Assembly (NCBI GenBank): GCA_900316245.1
Contig: ONCE01000010.1
Span: forward strand, 1 to 64,000
From: an uncultured Bacteroidales bacterium
GTDB lineage: Bacteria > Bacteroidota > Bacteroidia > Bacteroidales > UBA932
DNA: 64,000 bases
Reading direction: 5' to 3'
Below the pieces are notes generated by a model. That model was not told the DNA's origin and did not search any database. It was given only the letters and a program-made list of their open reading frames with translations. This document shows positions 17,254 through 28,141 of this stretch, in pieces. Numbering within the stretch: the first letter of the stretch is position 1; the number at the start of each line of letters is the position of its first letter. Position numbers and translations under genes: made by a program.

Positions 17254-17901
17254 ATGAGTAACTTCGAGTACATCATTTCCAGTCTTCCCTACCTCACCCA
17301 GGATTACAAATATGACCAGGGAGAGGGCTTCTACACCGTGCTGGAGCAGATCAAGGAAAACCTGGGAGAAAAGGATGCCGAGACGCTGGACTTCCTGCTG
17401 GATGGCTACGACGCCAAAAAGCTGGATGCGGATTTCTACGCCAAGGCCCTCAAGAGTTCCAACCGTTTTATCCGGGAGTACTTCCGCTTTGATCTCAACC
17501 TCCGCAACGCCAAGGTCCGCTACCTCAACCGCACCCTGGGCCGCGCAGAAGAGCAGGACGTCCTCACCGGAAAGGGAGACGAATTTGAAGAAGGTCTGGA
17601 CATAGACGGATACCGCTTCACCGGCGGAGAGTTCGAGGAAGAGCAGAAGGTGCAGAGCGCCCTGGAAAGCGCCAGCCTCCTGGACCGCGAAAGGTCCCTG
17701 GACAACATCTGCTGGGAAAAGGTCAACAACCTGGAAACCTTCCACTACTTTGACATCACGGCCGTCCTGGCCTATGTAGCCAAGCTGCACATCGTAGACC
17801 GCTGGCTCGCCCTGGACGAGGAAAAGGGCCGCGAACTCTTCCATAAACTGGTGCAGGAGGTTAAGGGAACATTTAAAGGAGTAAATTATACAGAACAATA
17901 A
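17254..17901 (+). CDS. DUF2764 protein, probable V-ATPase C-like subunit
   Basis: 215 residues beginning with YIISSLPYL, the DUF2764 hallmark. The family occurs in Bacteroidetes-type V-ATPase operons between subunits E and A. It is almost all helical and acidic, as is subunit C (AC39), which caps the central rotor and has no recognisable gene in this operon. I infer that DUF2764 fills that place; direct evidence is absent from the sequence. It starts 5 nt after E and ends 1 nt before A. Confidence 0.8.
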   Translation: MSNFEYIISSLPYLTQDYKYDQGEGFYTVLEQIKENLGEKDAETLDFLLDGYDAKKLDADFYAKALKSSNRFIREYFRFDLNLRNAKVRYLNRTLGRAEEQDVLTGKGDEFEEGLDIDGYRFTGGEFEEEQKVQSALESASLLDRERSLDNICWEKVNNLETFHYFDITAVLAYVAKLHIVDRWLALDEEKGRELFHKLVQEVKGTFKGVNYTEQ

Positions 17902-17902
17902 T

Positions 17903-19645
17903 ATGAAAACAACTGGTATTGTAACCGGCATCGTTTCCAATCTGGTCACCGTGAAGGTGAACGGACCCGTTGCTGAGAATGAAATCTGCTTCATCAATCT
18001 TGGCGGCGTCAAGATGATGGCGGAGGTCATCAAGGTAAACGGAGAGAATGCCTCCGTCCAGGTGTTCGAGAGCACCCGAGGCCTCAAGGGAGGAGACAAG
18101 GTGGAATTCGAGGGCCGAATGCTGGAGGTTCAACTGGGCCCCGGCCTGCTTTCCAGCGTATACGACGGCCTGCAGAACAACCTGGCCACTATGGACAACG
18201 TCTTCCTCCAGAGAGGCGAATACACAGATCCCCTGGACCGCAAGAAGACGTGGTCCTTCACCCCCATCGCCAAAGTGGGAGACAAGGTAGTGGCGGCAGA
18301 CTGGCTGGGAGAAGTGAAGGAAGGCTGGCTGCCCCATAAGATTATGGTCCCGTTCTCCTTCGAGGGAGAATTCACCGTCAAGTCCGTCAAGGAAGCCGGA
18401 GACTACACCGTAGATACCGTCATCGCCGTCCTCACCAACGACGTAGGAGAAGACGTGAACGTGACCATGGTCCAGAAATGGCCCGTCAAGGTGGCCGTCA
18501 AGGGCTATAAGGAGAAACCCCGTCCCAACAAGATTATGGAAACGGGCGTACGCGTCATCGATACCCTCAACCCCATTGCTGAAGGCGGTACCGGCTTTAT
18601 TCCCGGACCTTTCGGCTGCGGCAAAACGGTGCTGCAGCACGCCATAGCCAAACAGGGAGACGCAGACGTGATTGTAATGGCCGCCTGCGGTGAACGTGCC
18701 AACGAGGTGGTGGAAATCTTCACCGAGTTCCCGGAACTCATAGACCCCCACACCGGCCGTCACCTGATGGAACGTACCACCATCATCTGCAACACCTCCA
18801 ATATGCCCGTAGCCGCCCGTGAGGCCTCCGTATACACGGCTATGACCATCTGCGAGTACTACCGCGCGATGGGCCTCAAGTGCCTCCTGCTGGCAGACTC
18901 CACCTCCCGTTGGGCCCAGGCTCTGCGTGAGATGAGTAACCGTATGGAGGAACTCCCGGGCGCAGACGCCTTCCCCGTGGACCTTTCATCCATCATTTCC
19001 AACTTCTACTCCCGCGCTGGTATGGTGGTCCTCAACAACGGACAGACGGGTGCCGTCACCTTCATCGGAACGGTGTCCCCTGCCGGCGGTAACCTCAAGG
19101 AGCCCGTGACGGAAAGCACCAAGAAGGCCGCCCGCTGCTTCTACGCCCTGGAGCAGAACCGTGCAGACCAGAAGCGTTACCCCGCCGTAGGTCCGCTGGA
19201 ATCCTACTCCAAGTATCTGGAGTATCCGGAAATCATCTCTTACCTGGACGAAACGGTAGAAAAAGGCTGGGTGGACAAAGTGCTCAAGGCCAAGAACATC
19301 ATCCGCAAGGGTAAGGAATCGGCCGAGCAGATCAACATCCTGGGAGACGACGGCGTCCCTATGAGCTACCACGTCAACTTCTGGAAGAGCGAGCTGGTAG
19401 ACTTCGTGATTCTTCAGCAGGATGCCTTCGACGCCATCGACGCCCTGTGCCCGCTGGAGCGCCAGCGCTTTATGCTGGATCTGGTCCTGGAGATTTGCGC
19501 CAAAGACTACGATTTCGAAGACTTCGAAAAGTGCCGCGAGTTCTTCAAGAACCTCATCAACGAGCTGCGCCAGATGAACTATTCGGCCTATGAGAGCGAG
19601 CAGTTCTGGTCCTACAACGATTCCGTCAAATCTATGATTGCCTAG
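17903..19645 (+). CDS. V-type ATP synthase subunit A (catalytic)
   Basis: 580 residues, full length. The catalytic P-loop is GPFGCGKT (235-242, Lys241). Upstream lies the subunit A-specific non-homologous insert (about 110-190) that distinguishes V/A A-subunits from F1 beta. The following GERANEVVE, the SNMPVAAREASVYTA segment and LLADSTSRWAQALREMS are also diagnostic. It hydrolyses or makes ATP at the head of the complex. The start is the ATG at 17903, immediately after DUF2764. Confidence 0.96.
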   Translation: MKTTGIVTGIVSNLVTVKVNGPVAENEICFINLGGVKMMAEVIKVNGENASVQVFESTRGLKGGDKVEFEGRMLEVQLGPGLLSSVYDGLQNNLATMDNVFLQRGEYTDPLDRKKTWSFTPIAKVGDKVVAADWLGEVKEGWLPHKIMVPFSFEGEFTVKSVKEAGDYTVDTVIAVLTNDVGEDVNVTMVQKWPVKVAVKGYKEKPRPNKIMETGVRVIDTLNPIAEGGTGFIPGPFGCGKTVLQHAIAKQGDADVIVMAACGERANEVVEIFTEFPELIDPHTGRHLMERTTIICNTSNMPVAAREASVYTAMTICEYYRAMGLKCLLLADSTSRWAQALREMSNRMEELPGADAFPVDLSSIISNFYSRAGMVVLNNGQTGAVTFIGTVSPAGGNLKEPVTESTKKAARCFYALEQNRADQKRYPAVGPLESYSKYLEYPEIISYLDETVEKGWVDKVLKAKNIIRKGKESAEQINILGDDGVPMSYHVNFWKSELVDFVILQQDAFDAIDALCPLERQRFMLDLVLEICAKDYDFEDFEKCREFFKNLINELRQMNYSAYESEQFWSYNDSVKSMIA

Positions 19646-19649
19646 CCCT

Positions 19650-20966
19650 ATGAACAAAGCATATCAAAAAGTCTATACCAAACTGGAAGGTATCACCAAG
19701 GCCACGGTATCGCTCCACGCCAGCGGCGTAAGCAACGATGAACTGGCCGTCGTGGGCGGCAAACTGGCCCAGGTGGTGCGTACCAAAGGAGACCTGATTA
19801 CCCTTCAGGTTTTCTCCGGAACGGAAGGCATTCCCACCAACGCGGAAGTCACTTTCCTGGGAGAACCTCCCACCCTCAAAGTGTCCGACCAACTGGCCGG
19901 CCGCTTCTTCGACGCCTACGGCCATCCCATCGACGGCGGTCCGGAGATTGAAGGTGAGGAGCGTCAGATTGGCGGCCCGTCCGTGAACCCTTACAAGCGT
20001 CGCCAGCCTTCCCAGCTCATTCCCACCGGTATTGCCGGTATTGACCTCAACAACACCCTGGTTTCCGGTCAGAAGATTCCTTTCTTCGCCAACCCGGACC
20101 AGCCCTATAACCAGGTAATGGCAGACGTAGCCCTCCGTGCAGACGTGGACAAGATCATCCTGGGCGGTATGGGCCTGTCCAACGACGATTATCTCTTCTT
20201 CCGCCACAGTTTCGAGGCCGCCGGCGCCCTGGACAAGATCATCTGCTTCATCAACACCACGGAGAATCCCCCGGTGGAGCGCCTCCTGGTGCCTGATATG
20301 GCCCTCACGGCGGCCGAATACTTTGCCGTGGACAAGAACGAGAAAGTGCTGGTGCTGCTCACGGATATGACCCTGTACGCAGACGCCCTGTCCATCGTGT
20401 CCAACCGTATGGACCAGATTCCTTCCAAGGACTCCATGCCGGGCTCCCTGTACAGCGACCTCGCCAAAATCTACGAGAAGGCCGTGCAGCTGCCCACAGA
20501 CGGCTCCATCACCATCATCGCCGTTACCACCCTCAACGACGGAGACATCACCCACGCCATCCCGGACAACACGGGTTACATCACCGAGGGCCAGCTCTTC
20601 CTGAGGGCCGATTCCGATACCGGAAAGGTCATCATCGACCCGTTCCGCTCGCTGTCCCGTCTGAAACAGCTGGTGCAGGGAAAGAAGACCCGTGAAGACC
20701 ACTCCCAGGTGATGAATGCCTCCGTCCGTCTGTACGCAGACGCCCAGAACGCCAAGACCAAGTTGGAGAACGGTTTCGACCTCTCCGACTACGACCACCG
20801 CTGCCTGGACTACGCCAAAGACTACGCCCGCGAGCTCCTGGCCATCGACGTCAACATCACCATCACGGAGATGCTGGACACCGCCTGGAAGCTCTTTGCC
20901 AAATACTTCTCGCCGGCCGAAACCGGTATCAAACAAGCCTTGATTGACAAATACTGGGTTAAGTAA
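19650..20966 (+). CDS. V-type ATP synthase subunit B
   Basis: 438 residues from the ATG at 19650; an in-frame TTG at 19638 would overlap subunit A and is not needed. Subunit B is the non-catalytic partner in the A3B3 head. Its degenerate P-loop region (PFFANPDQPYNQ) and the segment ALTAAEYFA-DKNEKVLVLLTDMTLYADAL are typical. The stop overlaps the subunit D start (TAATG). Confidence 0.95.
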   Translation: MNKAYQKVYTKLEGITKATVSLHASGVSNDELAVVGGKLAQVVRTKGDLITLQVFSGTEGIPTNAEVTFLGEPPTLKVSDQLAGRFFDAYGHPIDGGPEIEGEERQIGGPSVNPYKRRQPSQLIPTGIAGIDLNNTLVSGQKIPFFANPDQPYNQVMADVALRADVDKIILGGMGLSNDDYLFFRHSFEAAGALDKIICFINTTENPPVERLLVPDMALTAAEYFAVDKNEKVLVLLTDMTLYADALSIVSNRMDQIPSKDSMPGSLYSDLAKIYEKAVQLPTDGSITIIAVTTLNDGDITHAIPDNTGYITEGQLFLRADSDTGKVIIDPFRSLSRLKQLVQGKKTREDHSQVMNASVRLYADAQNAKTKLENGFDLSDYDHRCLDYAKDYARELLAIDVNITITEMLDTAWKLFAKYFSPAETGIKQALIDKYWVK

Positions 20967-21570
20967 TGGCCATTAAATTCCAATATAACAAAACGTCGCT
21001 GACGGAACTGGGCAAGCAGCTCAAGATTCGCCAGGGAGCCCTCCCTACCCTACAGAACAAGGAGAGCGCCCTGCGTCTGGAGGTGCGAAAAGCCAAGGCC
21101 GACAGCGAACGTTTGCTGGTAGAATTGGAAGATGCCCTTCAGCGTTACGATTACCTGGCCGCCCTGTGGAACGAGTTCGAACCCGGACTCATCTCCATCA
21201 CGGACGTAGACCTGTACACCAAGAAAGTGGCCGGCGTGAAAACCCCCGCCCTGGGAGAGATTCACTACGAACTCAAGCCCTTCAATGCCTTTGTCAAGCC
21301 TGCGTGGTATGCAGACGGCGTAGCCATCCTCAAGGAGCTCAGCCGCCTGGGCATTGAATCCGAGGTGTACAAAGAGAAAGCCCGCATCCTGGACTACAAC
21401 CGCCGCAAGACCACCCAGAAGGTGAACCTGTACGAGAAAGTGCAGATTCCCGGTTACCAGGAAGCCATCCGCAAGATCAAACGCTATATGGAAGACGAGG
21501 AGAACCTCTCCAAGGCTTCTTCCAAGATTGTGAAAAAACGCCACGCCGAGGAAGAGGAGGCCTCTGTACT

Positions 21571-21574
<4 letters not shown>
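20966..21574 (+). CDS. V-type ATP synthase subunit D
   Basis: 202 residues, mostly two long helices forming the central rotor shaft: an N-terminal coiled coil with Leu and Lys heptads (KTSLTELGKQLKIRQ) and a C-terminal one ending in a basic RRK-TQKVNLYEKVQIP...IKRYMEDEEN segment that is typical of the family. It turns inside the A3B3 head and transmits torque to the membrane ring. It overlaps subunit B by one base and subunit I by ATGA. Confidence 0.93.
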
Positions 21575-23804
<2,230 letters not shown>

Positions 23805-23820
23805 ACCATAGATCATCCAC

Positions 23821-23860
23821 AAAAAACGGGGTTGACTCTTTTGAGTTAACCCCGTTTTTT
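23821..23860. terminator. Terminator of the V-ATPase operon
   Basis: A run of A, then ACGGGGTTGACTC, a TTTT loop, GAGTTAACCCCGT and a T-run: a 13-bp stem with one G-T pair. The A/T tracts on both sides make it bidirectional. Confidence 0.85.
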
Positions 23861-24048
23861 GCCAGTGAGGGTATAGTGTCCCGGGGGGGCTTGTCCACCC
23901 ACGGACCAATATAGGGGGAGGGGCCCATGGATTTTTTGGATTGTCGGGAGAAAGCTTGCTTTCGAGCGAGAGCCAAAAAGTGCTGGGAGGGGCCGGAGTG
24001 GAGCGAAGCGGAACGGAGTCCCCCCCGGGACACTATACCCTCACTGGC
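23861..24048. repeat. 188-bp element bounded by 29-bp perfect inverted repeats
   Basis: The left arm (23861-23889, starts GCCAGTGAGGGTATAGTGTC) is exactly complementary to the right arm (24020-24048). About 130 bp of non-coding DNA lies inside, with its own GAGCGAAGC-type short repeat near 24000. The size, perfect ends and lack of an ORF fit a MITE-like or REP-related mobile element, or a very strong transcription barrier between the convergent V-ATPase and YfcC genes. I see no target-site duplication. Nothing else is visible in this 258-bp intergenic gap apart from the terminator. Confidence 0.7.
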
Positions 24049-24062
24049 TAAATTATGATCTA

Positions 24063-25385
24063 TTAGAATTCGGGGATAGGGATGACAACCGTCAGGAGGA
24101 GAAGAAGCAGGCCGATGGCTAGGAGCGCCAGGGTTCCGCGCCAGATGAACTTGAGCCACTTGGCGTAAGGGATGCGGGCCATGGCCAGGGCGGCCATAAG
24201 GACGCCGGAAGTGGGCGTTAGCATATTGGTGAAGCCATCTCCGAACTGGAAAGCCAGCACCATAGCCTGGCGGGAGACGCCCACCATATCGGCAAACGGG
24301 GCCATGATAGGGATAGTGATGGCGGCTTTGGCCGATGCACTGGGAATGAGGAAGTTAATCACGGCCTGGATGCCATACATAGCCGACAGGGACGCCATCG
24401 GCCCGGTGCCGTCCAAGCCTTCCTGCATAGAGTGCAGGATGCTGTCCACTACCCTGCCGTCCTGCAGAATTACGATGATGCCGGAGGCAAAGCCCACCAC
24501 CAGGGCGGCGGAAAGGATATCTTTGGCGCCGGCCATCAGTTCTTCGGCAATCCTATTGGCGCCAAAGCCGGCTATGAGGCCGCAGACAATACCCATAAGC
24601 AGGAACAGGCCGGTGATTTCCGGCAGATACCAATCCCATTGCGTGACACCCACAACCAGGAGAATCACCGTCACGCCCAGCACAGACAGGATGGCTATCT
24701 GACGGCCCGTAAGCGGCTCAGCGGCCACGGCCTCGGCACTCACGGCGGGCGCCTTCTTGGTCTTGGCTGCATAAACCAGCACAAACACCATCAAAAGAAC
24801 AGTAAGAATGGCCCAGCAGATGAGCCGGTAGGTCATACCGGAGAAGAGCGGAAGATCCGCCATTCCCTGGGCTATGCCCACCGTAAACGGATTCAGGAAA
24901 GCGCTGGAGAAGCCTACATTGGAGGCCACATATACTATGAGCATTCCCATCATAGCATCGTAGCCCATCGATAGCATCAGCGGCACTACCATTCCCACAA
25001 AGGGTATCGTTTCCTCGCTCATTCCAAACACAGCGCCACCCAGGGAGAACAGCAGCGTAATGGCCACCAGCACCCATTTCTCGCGCTTCCCTACCCTGGC
25101 AATAAAGCGGCCTATCCCGGCATTCACGGCGCCCGTGGCGTTGAGCAGCCAGAAGGCCCCACCCACTACCAGGATAAAGACAATGATGCCGGCCTGCTTC
25201 ACGAATCCGTGGTAAACGGCACTGAACACCTGCCAGGTCTGCGGCACGTGGTCCACGGACTCATAACGCAAGGAACCGTCCGGGGCCTGGACATACTGTC
25301 CTCCCGGCACCAACCAGGTAACCACGGCGCATAAAACAAGGAGCGCAGCAATGATGACGTAAGTATTGGGAACGCGTAGTTTCAT
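24063..25385 (-). CDS. YfcC family membrane carrier (C4-dicarboxylate/amino acid type)
   Basis: 440 residues with about 11-12 membrane helices. The N-terminal MKLRVPNTYVIIAALLVLCAVVTWLVPGG, the GMSEETIPFVG segment and FLIPSASAKAAITIPIMAP-AD are typical of the YfcC/DcuC-like (ArsB/NhaD-related) carriers, which move amino acids or dicarboxylates, often as antiporters. Substrate unknown. The open frame continues far upstream, but only as antisense of the next gene; the promoter element at 25390-25397 fixes the ATG at 25385. Confidence 0.85.
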   Translation of the reverse strand: MKLRVPNTYVIIAALLVLCAVVTWLVPGGQYVQAPDGSLRYESVDHVPQTWQVFSAVYHGFVKQAGIIVFILVVGGAFWLLNATGAVNAGIGRFIARVGKREKWVLVAITLLFSLGGAVFGMSEETIPFVGMVVPLMLSMGYDAMMGMLIVYVASNVGFSSAFLNPFTVGIAQGMADLPLFSGMTYRLICWAILTVLLMVFVLVYAAKTKKAPAVSAEAVAAEPLTGRQIAILSVLGVTVILLVVGVTQWDWYLPEITGLFLLMGIVCGLIAGFGANRIAEELMAGAKDILSAALVVGFASGIIVILQDGRVVDSILHSMQEGLDGTGPMASLSAMYGIQAVINFLIPSASAKAAITIPIMAPFADMVGVSRQAMVLAFQFGDGFTNMLTPTSGVLMAALAMARIPYAKWLKFIWRGTLALLAIGLLLLLLTVVIPIPEF

Positions 25386-25389
25386 AATA

Positions 25390-25397
25390 CAAAAGTA
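25390..25397 (-). promoter_or_regulatory. Putative -7 element of the YfcC gene
   Basis: TACTTTTG on the minus strand, ending 4 nt before the ATG, so a leaderless transcript is predicted. No -33 box at the standard distance. Confidence 0.42.
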
Positions 25398-25409
25398 AAT
25401 ATTTCTTTG

Positions 25410-25417
25410 TAAATTTG
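25410..25417 (+). promoter_or_regulatory. Putative -7 element of the phosphatase-GDPD gene
   Basis: TAAATTTG, 19 nt before the ATG at 25437, divergent from the YfcC element 12 nt away. No clear -33 box. Confidence 0.42.
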
Positions 25418-25436
25418 GGGAAACTAAGAACCTGAT

Positions 25437-27416
25437 ATGAAACGAATCTTCACCCTTCTTGCCCTGGCTTTGGCTTTCGGTGCCGCCTATGCCCAGGAGC
25501 AGAGTCCCGAAATGGTCCATTTCCTCAAAGAATTCCCCCAGCGGGCCGGTTTCAACACCCATTCCTACGAGTTCACAGACGTTACCGATACACCGGCTCC
25601 CAGAGGTTACCACGCCTTCTATATCAGCCACTACGGACGCCACGGCTCCCGCAGCGACTGGGCCGGCAACTACACCTACAAGCTGGTGCGGGACATCCTG
25701 GCACAGGCCAAGGCCGATGGCGTAGCCCTCACCCCCGCCGGAGACTCCCTCCTCCGCGAATCGGCCTATATCTTTGAAAAATATGACGGTATGGACGGCC
25801 GCCTCACGCCCCGTGGCGTCCGGGAGCACCGCCAGCTGGCCAAACGGATGTACCAGCGCTTCCCGGAGGTCTTCAAGCACGGCAGCAAGAAAATCCGCGC
25901 CGTCTCCAGCACCACGCCCCGCTGCATCGTTTCCATGAACGGCTTCACCGCCCAGCTGCTGGCCCAGCAGACCGATCTGGACCTGGACCTGGATACCGGA
26001 GAGAAATTCTTCACCTACATTGCCCAGTCGGAGAACGGAACCATCCGGGCCCGCACGCAGAAGGCACTGGCAGAGCGTCCCCGCCAACCCCTGGATGCCG
26101 CTCCTGTCTACCAGACCCTTTTCCAGAATCCCGAAGAAGGCAAGAAATACGTCAAGAATGAGTCGGCCTTCCTCCACGGCATCTACGCTGTGGCCAGAGT
26201 GGCCGAAGCCTTCGACATCAACGACAACCTCTTCCGCTACCTGCCCTTCGACGCCGTATACAGCATCCACGAACAGCAATTCCTGAGCGCCTACCTCAAC
26301 CAGGCCAACTCGGAGCTCAACGGAGACCTCCGCCTTCCGCTCAACAAGCCCCTCGCAGATACCCTCATCATCCAGGCCGAAAGAGTCATCTCCGGCGCCT
26401 CCGACCGTGCCGCAGACCTCACCTTCGGCCACGACTGGCCCTTCCTGGGCCTGTGCGCCTACCTGGGCCTGGAAGGCATAGGAGACCGCCTCACTGCAGA
26501 TGAGGCCGCCACCAGTTGGATGGCCTCCGAGAACTGCCCCTTCGCCGCCAACCTGCAGATGATTTTCTACCGCAGCAAGAAAAAAGAAGAGCCCGTGCTG
26601 GTCAAGTTCCTGCTCAACGAGCGGGAGACCGCCATACCCGCCCTGGTGCCCGTCGAAGGCCCTTATTACAAATGGGAAGACGCCAAGGCCTACTGGGCCA
26701 CCCGCGTGCCCCACACCCAGATAGTAGCCCATCGCGGCTACTGGAAACAGAATGCCCAGAACTCCATCGCCTCCCTCACCGAAGCCCAGAACTTTGGCTG
26801 CTGGGGCAGCGAATTTGACCTCCACCTTACCGCAGACAACGTGGTTGTCGTAAACCATGATCCTAGCATTGGCAACACCAAGATTCAGACCAGCCCCCTA
26901 AAAGAGGTACGTACCCACAGTCTCAAGAACAAAGAGAAGGTTCCCACCCTGGACGAGTATCTCAAGCAGGGTGCCAAGAACAAAGACTGCGTCCTGGTGC
27001 TGGAACTCAAGCCGCACGCCAACGCCAGCCGGGAAGATGTGCTCATCGAAAAGTGCCTGGAAGCCCTCAAGGCCAACAAGTTGATGGATCCGAAGCGCAT
27101 TGCCTTCATCTCCTTCAGCTACCATATCTGTAAGGAACTGGCCAAGAAATGCCCCGGCTATTCCGTCCAGTATCTGGAAGGAGACAAAACCCCGGCACAA
27201 GTCTTTGCAGACGGCATCAACGGCATAGACTACCATTTCTCCCACTTCAAGAAGCACCCGGAGTGGGTTGAGCAGGCCCACGCCCTGGGTATGACAGTAA
27301 ATGCCTGGACCGTGGACAAGGAGGAGGACATCCGCCTTATGAAAGTGATGGGCGTGGACCAGATTACCACCAACGAGCCCGCCCTCACCCGCGAGATTCT
27401 CTTTGGACGCAAGTAA
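25437..27416 (+). CDS. Secreted fusion: histidine acid phosphatase + glycerophosphodiester phosphodiesterase
   Basis: 659 residues with a signal peptide (MKRIFTLLALALAFGAAYAQ). The first domain (about 25-400) is a histidine-phosphatase/phytase-like fold: the nucleophile motif RHGSR (68-72) and a late HDW (in FGHDWPF) that supplies the proton donor. The second domain (about 425-659) is a GDPD TIM barrel: AHRGYW, then E-x-D in GSEFDLHL, NHDPS, ELKPH, and the terminal VNAWTVDKEEDI...GVDQITTNEP. GDPD cuts glycerophosphodiesters to glycerol-3-phosphate and an alcohol; the phosphatase could then remove the phosphate. Both act outside the cytosol. The stop overlaps the next ATG. Confidence 0.87.
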   Translation: MKRIFTLLALALAFGAAYAQEQSPEMVHFLKEFPQRAGFNTHSYEFTDVTDTPAPRGYHAFYISHYGRHGSRSDWAGNYTYKLVRDILAQAKADGVALTPAGDSLLRESAYIFEKYDGMDGRLTPRGVREHRQLAKRMYQRFPEVFKHGSKKIRAVSSTTPRCIVSMNGFTAQLLAQQTDLDLDLDTGEKFFTYIAQSENGTIRARTQKALAERPRQPLDAAPVYQTLFQNPEEGKKYVKNESAFLHGIYAVARVAEAFDINDNLFRYLPFDAVYSIHEQQFLSAYLNQANSELNGDLRLPLNKPLADTLIIQAERVISGASDRAADLTFGHDWPFLGLCAYLGLEGIGDRLTADEAATSWMASENCPFAANLQMIFYRSKKKEEPVLVKFLLNERETAIPALVPVEGPYYKWEDAKAYWATRVPHTQIVAHRGYWKQNAQNSIASLTEAQNFGCWGSEFDLHLTADNVVVVNHDPSIGNTKIQTSPLKEVRTHSLKNKEKVPTLDEYLKQGAKNKDCVLVLELKPHANASREDVLIEKCLEALKANKLMDPKRIAFISFSYHICKELAKKCPGYSVQYLEGDKTPAQVFADGINGIDYHFSHFKKHPEWVEQAHALGMTVNAWTVDKEEDIRLMKVMGVDQITTNEPALTREILFGRK

Positions 27417-28141
27417 TGTCTTTTGAGAAAAAAGCAGTCAGCGAGCGGCCTCCGCACATTGCCAGTGCGGAGGCTATGCTCGACACCATCCTGGAACTGG
27501 GCATCGTTCCTTTCTTTGTGAACGTCATCCCCGGCTATTCCATCGAGGAAATGACAGCTCCCGAAAACTGGTTCGACACGCAGGAAAACCTCACCTACAC
27601 CCCTTGGGACTGGAAAATCCCCTGCGTCCAGAGCGGAGAAATAGCCTACGGCAAGTTCCTGCTGGGCGGCAAGGCGGCCTTTGCCACCGTCGAATGGTAC
27701 CGCGAACTCCGCAACTACCGTCAGGCCCAAGAGAAATATCGGCCCGACGCCGCCCAAAAGCAAATCCTGGATTACCTGAAGGAAAACGGCAGCATCAGCA
27801 TCAAGGAAATCCGCGGCCTGCTGGGCATCAAGAAAGGACAGGCCGATGCCCTGGTAACCCGCCTGATGATGCAGTGCCGGGTAATCACCGGAGACATCAT
27901 CCGCGTCTACCGCGGAGAAGACCTCCACTACAACGGCTGGCAGACTTCCTCCTTCTGCACCCCTGAGGCCCTCTTCGATACCGGCACGCCCTTCGCCGGC
28001 TTCCCGGGGTTCCCCTTCCAGGAAGACGCCGGTCTGGAAGTCAAACACTCCCCCGAAGAATCTTACCGGCTCCTCCAACAAAAAATCCGCAGCCTCGTTC
28101 CCGAAGCCACGGATAAACAAATAGCCAAACTCCTGGCCTAG
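27416..28141 (+). CDS. AlkZ-related winged-helix protein
   Basis: 241 residues. Residues about 105-150 form a winged helix (ILDYLKENGSISIKEIRGLLG-KKGQADALVTRLMMQCRVI), preceded by an aromatic-rich segment (ENWFDTQENLTYTPWDWK) seen in the AlkZ/YcaQ-related group. AlkZ is a DNA glycosylase for interstrand crosslinks; this protein is shorter than true AlkZ and I do not see its QxQ/QxD catalytic motif, so a repair function is only suggestive. It is coupled to the upstream gene by a one-base overlap. Its stop shares the palindrome CTAG with the stop of the convergent yggS. Confidence 0.6.
   Translation: MSFEKKAVSERPPHIASAEAMLDTILELGIVPFFVNVIPGYSIEEMTAPENWFDTQENLTYTPWDWKIPCVQSGEIAYGKFLLGGKAAFATVEWYRELRNYRQAQEKYRPDAAQKQILDYLKENGSISIKEIRGLLGIKKGQADALVTRLMMQCRVITGDIIRVYRGEDLHYNGWQTSSFCTPEALFDTGTPFAGFPGFPFQEDAGLEVKHSPEESYRLLQQKIRSLVPEATDKQIAKLLA

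Noticed and set aside
25386-26858. 490-residue N-terminal extension of the YfcC carrier
   Set aside because: It is antisense to the phosphatase-GDPD gene and lies upstream of the -7 element. The family begins at MKLRVPN.
27416-28141. True AlkZ DNA glycosylase
   Set aside because: Shorter than AlkZ and no visible QxQ/QxD catalytic motif; kept only as AlkZ-related.
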